Assembly: GCF_000297095.1 (NCBI RefSeq)
Contig: NZ_AEEA01000058.1
Coordinates: 179,321 to 243,320 of the forward strand
Direction: 5' to 3'
From: Treponema primitia ZAS-1
GTDB lineage: Bacteria; Spirochaetota; Spirochaetia; Treponematales; Breznakiellaceae
Length of the DNA stretch: 64,000 nucleotides
The notes under the pieces were generated by a model that was not told the origin of the DNA, searched no databases, and was given only the letters and a program-made list of their open reading frames with translations. Shown in pieces: positions 16,049 through 25,473 of the stretch; positions within the stretch are counted from its first letter, which is position 1, and each line of letters starts with the position of its first letter. The position numbers were made by a program, and so were the translations under genes.

Positions 16049-16930
16049 CTATATAAGCCGGGATTTTTCGTTGTTTGCCAGCTGAATCTCCGCAATATGC
16101 ATACCGTCGCTCTTGACTGCGGATTTAAAATTTTTCCACATCGTTGCGTCATGGGGAATGATAAGCCGATCCAGATGATGGTCCGCAAGGTCCTGTATGG
16201 TAACCAGGGCCCGAACCATTTCAGTGATACTGCCCACCCCGAATCCTACCGGTTGATAAGGGCCGGGATAACTGCCCCCAGCCGGCTCCCCGAAATTTTC
16301 AATCGAATAACAGACATCGGAGGTAAAGACCCAGCGGTCTGCGGGAGTATCGGACCTTCGCTGAATGGTTACCAGCTGCAGGCCGTAGGTGTGGCTGTTA
16401 AAGGACGGCACCAGGGATATGCCGGGCAGCAGATTTTCTACCGGCCCGTCCACCAGGGTCAATTGGCCCTTGGCAATCAAATCCAGGGCTCGTTTGACAT
16501 CATTGGGATCAATGGCTGCGCTGAGACCCGAGAAGTATTTTGGCATGGCCAATACTTCAATCCAATCGAGGAGTTCCTTTTTCTGAATATAGAAGTGGGC
16601 ATTGGGAAACGCCTTTAAGCCCCCCATGTGGTCATAATGGGCATGGGTGATTATCACGGTGTCAAATTCTTCTCCCCGGATACCAATGTCCGCCAGGGAT
16701 TTTTCGATGGGCCGCATACCGTCAATGCCAAACTTTACCGTAAGGTCATGACCGTAACCCTCGTCATAATAACCGGTATCCACCGCAATAGTGTGGCCAT
16801 TGCCCTTTAATACCAGGAACGTAAAGGGAAGGTGCATGACCCCCGCATTGTGCTTTCCATAAATTACGCTGGACGTAGGCTGCTGGCTGCAGTAGCCATA
16901 TTCTACCAACCAAATCGAATAGGATTCCAT
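16049..16930 (-). CDS. MBL-fold hydrolase, AHL-lactonase-like
   Basis: 293 residues. Metal-binding motif THAHYDHMGG (HxHxDH), a later S-H (FNSHTYG), D in FTSDVCYS and H in IPHDATMWK, in the order of N-acyl-homoserine lactonase-type metallo-beta-lactamases. Such enzymes hydrolyse lactones or esters; in this position, at the end of a sugar ABC transporter operon, a sugar lactone is as likely as a signal molecule. AAGGAG precedes the ATG. Its 3' end is 6 nt from the convergent MoeA-like gene. Confidence 0.83.
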   Translation of the reverse strand: MESYSIWLVEYGYCSQQPTSSVIYGKHNAGVMHLPFTFLVLKGNGHTIAVDTGYYDEGYGHDLTVKFGIDGMRPIEKSLADIGIRGEEFDTVIITHAHYDHMGGLKAFPNAHFYIQKKELLDWIEVLAMPKYFSGLSAAIDPNDVKRALDLIAKGQLTLVDGPVENLLPGISLVPSFNSHTYGLQLVTIQRRSDTPADRWVFTSDVCYSIENFGEPAGGSYPGPYQPVGFGVGSITEMVRALVTIQDLADHHLDRLIIPHDATMWKNFKSAVKSDGMHIAEIQLANNEKSRLI

Positions 16931-16941
16931 AGCGCACTCCT

Positions 16942-17934
16942 TTATTTAGTAGCGATAATACGGGCTATTGAACTTAAACCCACGGCGATAATTAATATAC
17001 CGCCCCGGAAAAAGTACTGCACATAGGTGGGGGCGCCGAAAATTGCCAGACCGTTAAACCCGATGGCAATAAAGAACACCCCAATGAGGGTCCCCACAAT
17101 ATGAAAATCCCCGTCCTTCAGGGTGGCGGAACCCAGGAATACTGCGGCAAAGGCCGGCATAAGGTAACCGTCGGCGGCAGCGGAGGTTCCGGATCCGATG
17201 AGGGACGCCAGGAGTATGCCGGTGATACCGGCGCAGAAGGAACCGATGGAAAGACCCAGCATCTTAACCCGGTCTACCCGGATACCGGACAAACGGGCGG
17301 CAGAGGAATTCCCCCCGGTCGCCCGGAGCTGTACCCCCCACTCGGTATAATTGAGAAAAACCCAGAGCAGAAAAAGTACCGCCACCATGATAAGGATGTT
17401 ATTCGGAATCCCCAGGGTTTTGCCGATGGACAGATTCTGAAACGCCTCGGGAAGGCCGGAGGCGATGGGAACCCCCCGGGCATAGGCGAAGTTAAGACCC
17501 ACAATAATACTGCCGGTCCCCAGGGTAGCAACCACCGCGTTAACCCGCAGTTTGGTGATGATTATGCCGTTCAGTATTCCTAAGAGTATACATACCACCA
17601 AAACTACCACTATGGCCAGGGGCATGGGCAAATGGTAGTTTACCATGAGCCCCGTCACCAGAACCCCGGCAAAACTGGCCAGGTTAGCGATACTCAGATC
17701 CATTTCGCCAACGATAAGGGCCATGGTTAGACCCCCGGCGATAATGGCCGAAAGCGATGCCTGGTTGACGATATTTACCATGTTAAGGGGGGTAGGAAAT
17801 ATCCGGGGAACCGCAATGGAAAAGGCCAGAAACATGATGACCATACCGATTATGGTTCCGAATTTGCTTACCACCAGGAAGGCGCTGCGCCTGGAGTTGC
17901 GCTTTGTCTGTTTTGTCTGTGCAATGTCAGCCAT
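16942..17934 (-). CDS. Ribose-type sugar ABC transporter permease
   Basis: 330 residues with about 8-10 hydrophobic segments and the family loop IVGLNFAYARGVPIASGLPE plus GGNSSAARLSGIRVDRVKML (EAA-like GGN..AA..SGI). This is the RbsC/BPD_transp_2 family. It forms the membrane channel for the binding protein and ATPase encoded just upstream. ATG 17934 is chosen over an in-frame GTG at 17943 because AAGGTG then has proper spacing. Confidence 0.88.
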   Translation of the reverse strand: MADIAQTKQTKRNSRRSAFLVVSKFGTIIGMVIMFLAFSIAVPRIFPTPLNMVNIVNQASLSAIIAGGLTMALIVGEMDLSIANLASFAGVLVTGLMVNYHLPMPLAIVVVLVVCILLGILNGIIITKLRVNAVVATLGTGSIIVGLNFAYARGVPIASGLPEAFQNLSIGKTLGIPNNILIMVAVLFLLWVFLNYTEWGVQLRATGGNSSAARLSGIRVDRVKMLGLSIGSFCAGITGILLASLIGSGTSAAADGYLMPAFAAVFLGSATLKDGDFHIVGTLIGVFFIAIGFNGLAIFGAPTYVQYFFRGGILIIAVGLSSIARIIATK

Positions 17935-17955
17935 ACTACTCACCTTTAATTAAGA

Positions 17956-19521
17956 TTATCCCGCAGCGTTTACACGCTCATAACTATGATACAATATCGC
18001 TTCCTTCGTTATTTCACTCCCGGTTAATTCAGCGGAGATACTTCCGTAGGACATGATCAACACCCGGTCGCAGACCCTGGGTAGTTCCTCATTATCCGAC
18101 GATATGACAATGATAGAAGCGCCCTCCTGGGCAAGCTGGCGTATTTTTGAATGAATCTCAGAGCGGGCGCCCACATCTACCCCCCGGGAAGGTTCGTCAA
18201 ATATGATCACCTTCATCGGCCGGGAAAGCCATTTTCCAATAACCACCTTTTGCTGATTCCCTCCGCTCAAATCAAGGACCGGGGTATGAATCGACGGTGT
18301 TTTAATAGACAGCTTTTCTACGATGGAAGCAGACATGGCAGTGGATTTTTTAGTATTAATAAAAAGAATATTTTTATGCAGCCTTAGGGCCCTGAGGTTA
18401 GTCAGGCTTAAATTAAAATCTATGGTATCCTTAAGAACCAGCCCCTGGGTTCTCCGTTCCTCCGGCACCAGGGCTATACCATTTTTGATGGCGTCCCCGG
18501 GGCTTTTCGGTCTAAAGGGGGCGCCATCAAGGAACATTTCCCCGCTATTCGGCCGATCAACCCCGAATATGACATTAGCCAGCTCGGTCCTGCCCGAACC
18601 AACTAAGCCGCCGATGCCGAGTACTTCCCCGGCGTGGAGTTTTAAGCTGACATCCTTTACCCGGGACCCGCTGCGGAGTTTCCTGGCTTCCAGAATTACC
18701 GGCCGGTCAACCAGATCTGTTTTTGCTTCAACGGAACTATCGGCCATTTCACCGCCCACAATAGCTTCAATGAGCAGTTTTTTTGTTGCCCGCTCCCGGT
18801 TGGTGCTCAGAACACAGTTCCCGTCCTTAAACACCGATATGCCGTCGCAGAGCCTGAGAATCTCGTCAAGCCGGTGGGATACATAGAGGATAGCCACACC
18901 CTCACCGGTTAATTCCTGCATCACCTTAAAAAGATTTTCAGATTCTTCGGCGGAAAGGGACGCCGTGGGTTCGTCCATGGAAATGATTTTGCATTGGTGC
19001 ATCAGGGCGTGGGCGATGGAAATAAGCCACTGATCCGCCACACTTAGGGTATCAACAATAGTACCCAGGGGCTGTTTAAGTCCCACCCGCTCCACCACAT
19101 TGGCCACACTTTTCCTGGCAGCCCGCCAGTCGATTAAACCGAGGCGGCTTTCCTTTTTCATCCCCAGGGTCAGGTTTTGCAAAATTGAGAATTTGGGGAT
19201 CAGCGCCAATTCCTGGTGGATAAAACTCAAGCCCTGTTTATACGCTTCCTGGGGATTATGGACCGTATAGGCCCTGCCATCCAGCAGGATATCCCCGGAA
19301 TCCCGTTGAATATCCCCGGAGAGGATCTTAATTAAAGTTGATTTTCCTGCGCCGTTTGAACCGATAAGCCCGTGAACTTCCCCGGGATGTACCTCCAAAC
19401 TCACATTGTTCAGGGCCTGTACACCGCCAAAACTCTTACTAAGACCGGTAATTTTTAACAACGATGTTCCGTTAAAAGTACTGCCAGGGATGACAGTATT
19501 TTCTTCTTTTTCCTGTGACAT
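17956..19521 (-). CDS. Ribose-type sugar ABC transporter ATPase (two domains)
   Basis: 521 residues with two ABC domains, as in RbsA/MglA. Domain 1: GLIGSNGAGKSTLIKILSGD and, for the Walker B, IISMDEPTASLS. Domain 2: GIGGLVGSGRTELANVIFGV (degenerate Walker A), the signature LSGGNQQKVVIGKWL, and VIIFDEPSRGVDVGARSEIH. It powers sugar import through the permease downstream. A 12-bp stem-loop lies between its start and the binding protein gene. Confidence 0.9.
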   Translation of the reverse strand: MSQEKEENTVIPGSTFNGTSLLKITGLSKSFGGVQALNNVSLEVHPGEVHGLIGSNGAGKSTLIKILSGDIQRDSGDILLDGRAYTVHNPQEAYKQGLSFIHQELALIPKFSILQNLTLGMKKESRLGLIDWRAARKSVANVVERVGLKQPLGTIVDTLSVADQWLISIAHALMHQCKIISMDEPTASLSAEESENLFKVMQELTGEGVAILYVSHRLDEILRLCDGISVFKDGNCVLSTNRERATKKLLIEAIVGGEMADSSVEAKTDLVDRPVILEARKLRSGSRVKDVSLKLHAGEVLGIGGLVGSGRTELANVIFGVDRPNSGEMFLDGAPFRPKSPGDAIKNGIALVPEERRTQGLVLKDTIDFNLSLTNLRALRLHKNILFINTKKSTAMSASIVEKLSIKTPSIHTPVLDLSGGNQQKVVIGKWLSRPMKVIIFDEPSRGVDVGARSEIHSKIRQLAQEGASIIVISSDNEELPRVCDRVLIMSYGSISAELTGSEITKEAILYHSYERVNAAG

Positions 19522-19554
19522 ACGGGCTCCCGGCTGATCAGTATTTACAAATAG

Positions 19555-19580
19555 GAGGGGCTTTCAAATGAAAGCCCCTC
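19555..19580 (-). promoter_or_regulatory. Intercistronic stem-loop in the sugar ABC operon
   Basis: GAGGGGCTTTCA and TGAAAGCCCCTC form a perfect 12-bp inverted repeat with only two bases between. There is no T-run on either side. Such hairpins after binding-protein genes often protect the upstream mRNA or attenuate transcription, giving more binding protein than ATPase; that role is inferred. Confidence 0.7.
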
Positions 19581-19603
19581 ATCATTTCGTGATTCTTAAG
19601 AAC

Positions 19604-20581
19604 TTACCTTCCCGCCGCTTCCGGATGTTGGCGGATAAAGTCCGCCACATTCTGGGTGCTCACCACTACTGCAGGAACTTCCGCCGCCTTAGGTGTCCAG
19701 GATTTACCCGCTTCCAGGGCTTGCTTCAGGGTATCCACCAGCACTTTTCCCTCTTCTTCGGAGGCTTCCCAAGCGGTAGCGGTCATCCAGCCGCTTTCTA
19801 CGGCCACGATGGCATCAATGTTCCCATTCTGCCCATAAACCTTTACGTCATCCCGGCCCTGCTGTTTCATACTGGCAATTGCGCCCAGGGCAGGATCGTC
19901 CCAGGAACCCCAAATAGCCAGGGGTTCACTACCCCGGGGATGGGCGGCCAGCCATGCGGAGGCGAATTCCGCCCCGTCCTGGAGGTATCCGGGGATACGG
20001 ACTTCGTTCTTAGTTACCTTGATATCGGGATAATCCTTGAGGACACTATCCAGCACCAATTCCCGTTCACGGGCAACCTGCCCGGTATGATAGGTGAGGG
20101 CCAGGATCGATCCCTTGCCTCCCAGATCTTTTACCATCTGCGCAACGATAGGTTCCGCTAAAAGGCCGCCGCTTCCATTGGTTACCGCCACCGTACTGCC
20201 AAGACCACCGCCCCAGGTTCCTACCACCGCGCCGGATTGTTCCGCCGCCCGTAAGCCTGAACCAAGGGAAGTAACCGGGAATACCAGATCGATAATAATC
20301 TGGGTGCCCCGTAACGCAAGATTCTGAATAGCCGAATTTGCCTCATCCGCATTACCGTGGGCATCAATGGTAATAACATCCCAGCCCAATTCTTTGGCCC
20401 GGGCAGTTGCTCCGTTGATGGCCCGGGCATTACCCGAATCGTTCACATCGATGGAAACCATACCCAGGGTAATCTTATCCGACTTTTCGGCCTGCGATCC
20501 GCCTCCTGCCCAAGCTGATGTTCCCAAAAGCGCGATTAATCCAAAAACAAGGGCTAATCTACATTTCAATCCAATTTTCAT
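19604..20581 (-). CDS. Sugar ABC transporter substrate-binding protein
   Basis: 325 residues. Signal peptide MKIGLKCRLALVFGLIALLG to SAWA, then a mature periplasmic type-I binding fold: KITLGMVSIDVNDSGNARAI, WDVITIDAHGNADEANSAIQ, and a hinge region GSWDDPALGAIASMKQQG. This matches the ribose/galactose binding-protein family (Peripla_BP_4). Start ATG 20581 has GGAGG upstream. It is the first gene of a four-gene minus-strand operon and diverges from a LacI-type regulator. Confidence 0.9.
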   Translation of the reverse strand: MKIGLKCRLALVFGLIALLGTSAWAGGGSQAEKSDKITLGMVSIDVNDSGNARAINGATARAKELGWDVITIDAHGNADEANSAIQNLALRGTQIIIDLVFPVTSLGSGLRAAEQSGAVVGTWGGGLGSTVAVTNGSGGLLAEPIVAQMVKDLGGKGSILALTYHTGQVARERELVLDSVLKDYPDIKVTKNEVRIPGYLQDGAEFASAWLAAHPRGSEPLAIWGSWDDPALGAIASMKQQGRDDVKVYGQNGNIDAIVAVESGWMTATAWEASEEEGKVLVDTLKQALEAGKSWTPKAAEVPAVVVSTQNVADFIRQHPEAAGR

Positions 20582-20670
20582 AAAAATCCTCCAATTTAAT
20601 AAACTAAGGTCCATAAAAATAATACATCATAGACATCAGAGGCAGTATACACCCTTGTCAATTGATCTGT

Positions 20671-20757
20671 CAATAAAAATTTTATTAAAAATTACAAATA
20701 AATAGGTAAAATTTTTATTAAAAAGGCTTTGAAAAATTTACTAACCTGTGATAGAAT
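20671..20757. promoter_or_regulatory. Divergent control region with repeated AT-rich near-palindromes
   Basis: TTGAAA (20729-20734), 17-base spacer and TAGAAT (20752-20757) is a promoter for the LacI-type gene. Upstream, AATAAAAATTTTATTAAAAA (20672-20691) and AAAATTTTTATTAAAA (about 20708-20724) are two near-identical near-palindromes, candidate operators for the regulator between it and the transporter operon. Confidence 0.5.
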
Positions 20758-20778
20758 ACAAAACCAAGGGGCTGAAAA

Positions 20779-21801
20779 GTGAAACCAACACTACAGGATA
20801 TTGCCCATTTAGCCGGTGTTTCCCTGTCTACCGTATCCCTGGTACTTTCCCATAAGGGAAAAATTTCCGCTTCCGTGCGGGAAAAGGTCCGGGCAACGGC
20901 AAAAGAGCTGGGCTACAAAAAATATCCCGCCACACCCGCCGAAAAGGCCTTTAAGATCGTGATCCTGTTTCATTTTGATCACAACCTGGCCCATACCTGG
21001 AATATGCTCCGGCAGGTGACGGTGGAACTCCAGTCCCATCTGGAAAAAAACAACTACCTTACCCTGCTTATACCCATAACCTACGATATGCAGGACGATG
21101 AAATCTTCAATAAAGTAATTGCCTCGGGCGCCACAGCGGTGTTCTCCATGCACTTTGGGCGGGAAAGCCTTTTTGCCCGCCTTGAGGACGCGTCCATTCC
21201 GGTGGCGGTAATCATCAACAGCCAGTTTCAATCAAAATTTCATACCATTTGCGCGGATAATTTTCAGGGGAGCTATGATGCGGCATCCCATCTTATCAAC
21301 CTGGGTCACCGGAATATCATCTATGCTGAATTCGATATCTACCAGCTGCCCATGACCCTGAGTGACCGGTTTTTGGGATTTTACAAGGCCATACAGGAAT
21401 TCGGCGTTACCTTTCCCGAAGAGAACAGGCTGCATCTGGATATCCAGGATTCAGAGGGAATAAAAAACAGCTTCCGGTCCCTGCTTACAAAACCCCAGGG
21501 CGAACGGCCCACCGCCGTATTTTTTATCGATGATTATCTTTCCGCCCACTGTCTGGCTATCCTGAAGGATTTAGGGTTTTCCAGCCCCGCTGATATCAGT
21601 ATCATCGCCGCCGGTGAAGTCCTGGACTATAACGAACCCTTTGTGGCCCCCATTACCACCATGCGGACAAACCCGGCGCTCCTGGGGAAGTTCAGTGCGG
21701 AGATGATCTTTAATATTCTGGAAAGCGCCCAGGAAAGTAATCATGTTTTAAAGATAAAACAACAACTGATCGAACGGGGAAGCTGCAGGAAGATTTGCTG
21801 A
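20779..21801 (+). CDS. LacI family transcriptional regulator
   Basis: 340 residues with a GTG start. N-terminal helix-turn-helix TLQDIAHLAGVSLSTVSLVL with the hinge helix (ASVREKVRATAKELGYKKYP), then a periplasmic-binding-like sugar-sensing domain. The position, divergent from a ribose-type ABC operon, makes that operon its likely target and the transported sugar its likely effector. The gene ends 15 nt from the convergent mog gene. Confidence 0.9.
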   Translation: MKPTLQDIAHLAGVSLSTVSLVLSHKGKISASVREKVRATAKELGYKKYPATPAEKAFKIVILFHFDHNLAHTWNMLRQVTVELQSHLEKNNYLTLLIPITYDMQDDEIFNKVIASGATAVFSMHFGRESLFARLEDASIPVAVIINSQFQSKFHTICADNFQGSYDAASHLINLGHRNIIYAEFDIYQLPMTLSDRFLGFYKAIQEFGVTFPEENRLHLDIQDSEGIKNSFRSLLTKPQGERPTAVFFIDDYLSAHCLAILKDLGFSSPADISIIAAGEVLDYNEPFVAPITTMRTNPALLGKFSAEMIFNILESAQESNHVLKIKQQLIERGSCRKIC

Positions 21802-21816
21802 ACGAATCGGACGGAA

Positions 21817-22314
21817 TCACCGGCCGGTCAGCATATCCAGCCCGTGACGCAGTGTACCGATGATGAACCCCAGATTCTCCCGTACCGCCTTGGGGCTGCC
21901 GGGGAGGTTGACGATCAGGGTATCGGCGCGGATCGCAGAAACGGCCCGGCTGAGCATGGCCCGGGGGGTGATGCTGAGACTGTTCCAGCGCATGGCCTCG
22001 CTGATACCGGGGACCAGACGTTCGGCTACCGCTAAGGTGGCTTCGGGCATCAGGTCTCGGGGGGAAAACCCGGTACCCCCGGTGGTGAGGATCAGGTCCG
22101 CAGTATGGGTGTCGCAGAGGCGCTTTAACTCATCCTCCAGGAGGGGCTGCTCGTCCGGCAGGAGGGTGTAGCTCACCACCCGGAAACCTGCGGCTTCAGC
22201 CATTTCCCGGATCAAGGGGCCGCTCAGGTCCTCCTGCTCACCCCGGGAAGAGCGGTCGCTGGAGGTGATGATTGCCGCGCGGTATGTATATTGGGAGCCC
22301 TCTTTACCGGACAT
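21817..22314 (-). CDS. mog: Molybdopterin adenylyltransferase-type protein (MogA/MoaB)
   Basis: 165 residues with MoCF signature motifs: RAAIITSSDRSSRGEQEDLS, DLILTTGGTGFSPRDLMPEA and LIVNLPGSPKAVRENL. MogA activates molybdopterin by adenylation before Mo insertion; MoaB homologues look the same, so the split is not settled. It overlaps the MOSC gene by 11 nt at the end of a moaC-moaA-MOSC-mog operon. Confidence 0.9.
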   Translation of the reverse strand: MSGKEGSQYTYRAAIITSSDRSSRGEQEDLSGPLIREMAEAAGFRVVSYTLLPDEQPLLEDELKRLCDTHTADLILTTGGTGFSPRDLMPEATLAVAERLVPGISEAMRWNSLSITPRAMLSRAVSAIRADTLIVNLPGSPKAVRENLGFIIGTLRHGLDMLTGR

Positions 22315-22732
22315 TGAGTTCGTCCCCGGCGCTGATCACGCCTCCGTGGATAACCCGGGCAAAAACCCCTTCCCGGGGCATGATACAATCCCCCATGGTC
22401 TGGAAAATCTGGCAGCCATTGTGACATTCCTTTCCGATCTGGGTCATTTCCAGAATAACGTCCCCGGAATGAAAAATGGTTCCCACGGGGAGGCTTGAAA
22501 AATCGATGCCGTCCACCACGAGATTCTCCCCAAAGTCGCCGTCTACCACCTTTGCGCCCCGGGCCCGGAAGGCCTCGATCTTCTGGTGGGAAAGAAGGCT
22601 TACCTGCCGGTGCCAGTTGCCGGCGTGGGCATCCCCCTTGAGTCCGTGGTTTTCCACCAGTTCCGCCTGACCTACATTCCGCTTGGCCGTCCCCTTGGCG
22701 GGGCTCATGCACACCGCTAATACTTTTCCCAT
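22304..22732 (-). CDS. MOSC domain protein
   Basis: 142 residues, a stand-alone MOSC domain (GLKGDAHAGNWHRQVSLLSH, DFGENLVVDGIDFSSLPVGT, HNGCQIFQTMGDCIMPREGV). MOSC domains in Moco sulfurases bind molybdenum cofactor and carry sulfur on a conserved Cys, here likely that in ECHNGC. Placement within the moa operon supports a role in cofactor sulfuration or trafficking. Confidence 0.88.
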   Translation of the reverse strand: MGKVLAVCMSPAKGTAKRNVGQAELVENHGLKGDAHAGNWHRQVSLLSHQKIEAFRARGAKVVDGDFGENLVVDGIDFSSLPVGTIFHSGDVILEMTQIGKECHNGCQIFQTMGDCIMPREGVFARVIHGGVISAGDELNVR

Positions 22733-22734
22733 AT

Positions 22735-23784
22735 CTATCCTCCGATGTGGTACATGCCGCTTACATGGTTTGTCCGCTCCCGTTCATAAACCGCCGAAAA
22801 ATTGTGGGATGGGGGTTTCTGAGCCACCAGTTCCGCCACCGCCGCCGCAAGATCCGCATCGGGAGCGCCGCCCCGGAGCAGAGCCCGGAGATCCTTGCCG
22901 GTATCGCTGGAAAGGCAGGGCTTGAGGATGCCGCCGGAACTGAGCCGCAGCCGGTTACAGGTTTCGCAGAAACCTTCGCTCACCGCGTTGATAAAGCCGA
23001 TCTTACCGGCAAAGTCCGGCAGGGAATAATACTCCGCCGGGCCGTTACCCAGTCTGCCGGTATAAGGGATCAGCTTGCCGTAGGCCTGTTCCAGCATAGC
23101 CGCCACCTCGGCCCCGGGGATGGGTTCCAGGGAACCGGCGGAACCCAGGGGCATGAGCTCGATAAAACGAACCGCCCGGTTCACGTTACGGGCCAGGGCG
23201 GCTATACCGGCGAGATCCGTCTCGTTGAAGCCCCGGAGGGGCACGCAGTTCAGCTTGACCGGGATGCCCAGGGTTTGGGCGCGATCCAGGGCGCGCAGTA
23301 TGGCGGGAAGCCCCTGGCCGCGGACAAATGCATCGGAGGCGGTACGGGTAAGCCTGCTAAACCGCTCCGGGTCCAGGGTGTCCAGGCTGATATTAACGCC
23401 GTCCACCGGGCGCCCGGCGCCGTCTGCGGCGGCTTCGTCGAAAAACTCCTCCAGGAGAATGCCGTTGGTGGTAATCGTAACCTGCTCGATCCCGGGGATA
23501 GTCTTGAGCTTCGCGATAAACCCCGCCACCCCTTTGCGTACCAGGGGCTCCCCGCCGGTAACCTTGACCTTGCGGATCCCCATACCTGCCATGATCCCGC
23601 AGAGCCGGAGTATCTCCTCAAAGGAAAGCATATCCCCGTGGGGCTTCCACTCCACCCCCTCGGCGGGCATACAGTACACGCAGCGCAGATTGCACCGGTC
23701 CGTTACGGAGATACGGAGATAATCGATGATCCTGCCATACCGGTCTATCATGGGAGGAACTGCGGATATCCGTTGAGTGTTCAT
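22735..23784 (-). CDS. moaA: GTP 3',8-cyclase MoaA
   Basis: 349 residues, radical SAM enzyme that starts Moco synthesis from GTP. N-terminal cluster motif [16 protein letters not shown] (CxxxCxxC), [12 protein letters not shown], and the C-terminal second 4Fe-4S site [18 protein letters not shown]. The C-terminus lacks the usual -GG and ends MYHIGG, which does finish with Gly-Gly, as the family requires. ATGA overlap with moaC. Confidence 0.95.
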   Translation of the reverse strand: MNTQRISAVPPMIDRYGRIIDYLRISVTDRCNLRCVYCMPAEGVEWKPHGDMLSFEEILRLCGIMAGMGIRKVKVTGGEPLVRKGVAGFIAKLKTIPGIEQVTITTNGILLEEFFDEAAADGAGRPVDGVNISLDTLDPERFSRLTRTASDAFVRGQGLPAILRALDRAQTLGIPVKLNCVPLRGFNETDLAGIAALARNVNRAVRFIELMPLGSAGSLEPIPGAEVAAMLEQAYGKLIPYTGRLGNGPAEYYSLPDFAGKIGFINAVSEGFCETCNRLRLSSGGILKPCLSSDTGKDLRALLRGGAPDADLAAAVAELVAQKPPSHNFSAVYERERTNHVSGMYHIGG

Positions 23785-24287
23785 GATCCGATCTCCGTCC
23801 CTTCTGCCCGCTTAAAATGCCCGCTTTTGCCCCCCGACTTTTCCCAAAGACGGATATTGCCGATAACCATAGCCCGGTCCAGGGCTTTGCACATATCGTA
23901 AATCGTAAGGAGCGCCGCCGATACCCCCATAAGGGCTTCCATTTCCGCCCCGGTTTTGCCGGAAAGCTTTACCGAACAAACAGCCTCTATCCTGGTAACG
24001 GGGGCATCCACAATAGTAAAGTCGATGGTACACTGGTCAAAATTTAAGGGGTGGCAGAGGGGAATGATATCGGCGGTCTTTTTGGCGGCCATGATCCCGG
24101 CGATACGGGCTACCCCCAGGACATCACCTTTTTTGGCGGTCCCCCCGCGGATGGCCTCCAGGGTTTCCCCGCTTATGGTGATATCCCCCTTAGCTATGGC
24201 CGTCCGGGATCTTACATCCTTCTCGGAAACATCAACCATGATGGCATTACCGCCGGCGTCGAAATGGGTAAATCCCTTGTCCGTCAT
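23781..24287 (-). CDS. moaC: Cyclic pyranopterin monophosphate synthase MoaC
   Basis: 168 residues. Motifs: [20 protein letters not shown] at the N-terminus, [16 protein letters not shown] and [20 protein letters not shown], then DMCKALDR. It converts the MoaA product to cyclic pyranopterin monophosphate. GGGGAG lies 7 nt before the start. First gene of the moaC-moaA-MOSC-mog operon; moaD, moaE and moeA proper are not in the window. Confidence 0.95.
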   Translation of the reverse strand: MTDKGFTHFDAGGNAIMVDVSEKDVRSRTAIAKGDITISGETLEAIRGGTAKKGDVLGVARIAGIMAAKKTADIIPLCHPLNFDQCTIDFTIVDAPVTRIEAVCSVKLSGKTGAEMEALMGVSAALLTIYDMCKALDRAMVIGNIRLWEKSGGKSGHFKRAEGTEIGS

Positions 24288-24315
24288 TGCCGCACTCCCC
24301 GATACATACCCTACC

Positions 24316-24343
24316 AGTATAGCATATTTTTAGAACCGGACAA
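24316..24343 (-). promoter_or_regulatory. Promoter of the moaC operon
   Basis: On the minus strand TTGTCC (24343-24338), 16-base spacer, TATACT (24321-24316). The upstream gap (24288-24363) is too short for a molybdenum-cofactor riboswitch. Confidence 0.5.
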
Positions 24344-24363
24344 GAAAAAAATGTATGGATTTC

Positions 24364-25473
24364 TTAGGGGATCAGATCCTCAAACACAATCCCTTCCCCG
24401 GCGGGGATGAACCGGGTAGTTTTTCTGCCCCCAAGCTTTGTTTCCCAGCATGGGTGCAGACCCGGGCGGAGTATTTTCTCGGTACGGAGGACGGCGAAGT
24501 CTCCGGGGACCAGGGTTTCCCCGGCCTGTATGTCCCGGAGTGCGTGGATGGATCGGTTAGTCCGCTCGTAGTTTGCCTGCTCCGATGGGGCCAGCTGTTT
24601 AACGCCATCCCCCAGGATGGCCTCCACGGTATCCTTCCCCCGCTCCCGGCTTATCGCCTCCAGGGCTTCTTGTCCCAGAACCGATACCCGGCGTACCGCC
24701 CGGACCATGCGCTTGAAGTCCGCCGGAGTCTGGGCTATGGGGTCGTCAAGGCCCGGGTCATCCCGGCTCAGGCAGAAATGCTTTTCAATTACCGCCGCGC
24801 CCATGGCCGCTGCCAGGGAGGGAACCAGTTCCGGATCCGCACTGTGGTCGCTGACACCCACGGGGCAGCCGAATATTGCCGCCAGATTGGGCAGAACACG
24901 GAGATTGTAGTCCCGCTCCGGAGCGGGATAGGCGGTAACGCAGTGGAGGAGGCAGGCAAGGCTTGGGGGAAAAATCTCCAGGGCAGCCTCTATATCAGAA
25001 AGCCGGGAAACACCGGTGGAAAGCAGGGCGGGGAGACCGTAGGAGGCAAGCTCCGCGAGAAGCCCCGTGTAGTTCAGCTCCGGGGAGGCGATTTTCAACA
25101 GACGGGGCTTAAGGCTCCGCAGTTCCCGGGCGCTCCGAATACCGAAGGGACTGGCCAGGAATAGGAGGCCCAGGGACTCGGCGTAGTCCTTCAGCTCACC
25201 GTAAAAGCCGATATCAAGTTCAAGTTTCTTAAAGCGGTCGTAGAGCCGTATGCGGCCCCCGGGGAGGGACACCTCACCGGTGTTTGGGTGGAGGATTTCA
25301 TCGGCATAGACAATCTGGAATTTGACACAGTCCGCCCCGGAATCCGCCGCCGCATCGATCAGTTCCCGGGCCTTTCCCAGGGACCCCCCATGGGAGGTCC
25401 CCAACTCGGCGATGATAAGTACATGATCGGGCCCGTAACTTGCATTGCCGAGGGTAAAATTTTTTTCGATCAT
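24364..25473 (-). CDS. NeuB-type sialic acid synthase family protein with SAF domain
   Basis: 369 residues. The NeuB TIM barrel is visible in VLIIAELGTSHGGSLGKARE, DCVKFQIVYADE, LLKIASPELNY, LHCVTAYPAP, VGVSDHS and VIEKHFCLSRDDPGLDD. The C-terminal SAF (antifreeze-like) domain begins near RSIHALRDIQAGETLVPGD. The family condenses phosphoenolpyruvate with an N-acylated sugar to make a nonulosonic acid. No other sialic or pseudaminic acid gene is nearby, so the exact product is open. The start ATG overlaps the marC stop (ATGA), so an upstream-extended frame to 25683 is rejected. Confidence 0.85.
   Translation of the reverse strand: MIEKNFTLGNASYGPDHVLIIAELGTSHGGSLGKARELIDAAADSGADCVKFQIVYADEILHPNTGEVSLPGGRIRLYDRFKKLELDIGFYGELKDYAESLGLLFLASPFGIRSARELRSLKPRLLKIASPELNYTGLLAELASYGLPALLSTGVSRLSDIEAALEIFPPSLACLLHCVTAYPAPERDYNLRVLPNLAAIFGCPVGVSDHSADPELVPSLAAAMGAAVIEKHFCLSRDDPGLDDPIAQTPADFKRMVRAVRRVSVLGQEALEAISRERGKDTVEAILGDGVKQLAPSEQANYERTNRSIHALRDIQAGETLVPGDFAVLRTEKILRPGLHPCWETKLGGRKTTRFIPAGEGIVFEDLIP

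Noticed and set aside
24288..24363. Molybdenum cofactor riboswitch before moaC
   Set aside because: Only 76 bp lie between moaC and the next gene, already holding a promoter; too short for the known aptamer.
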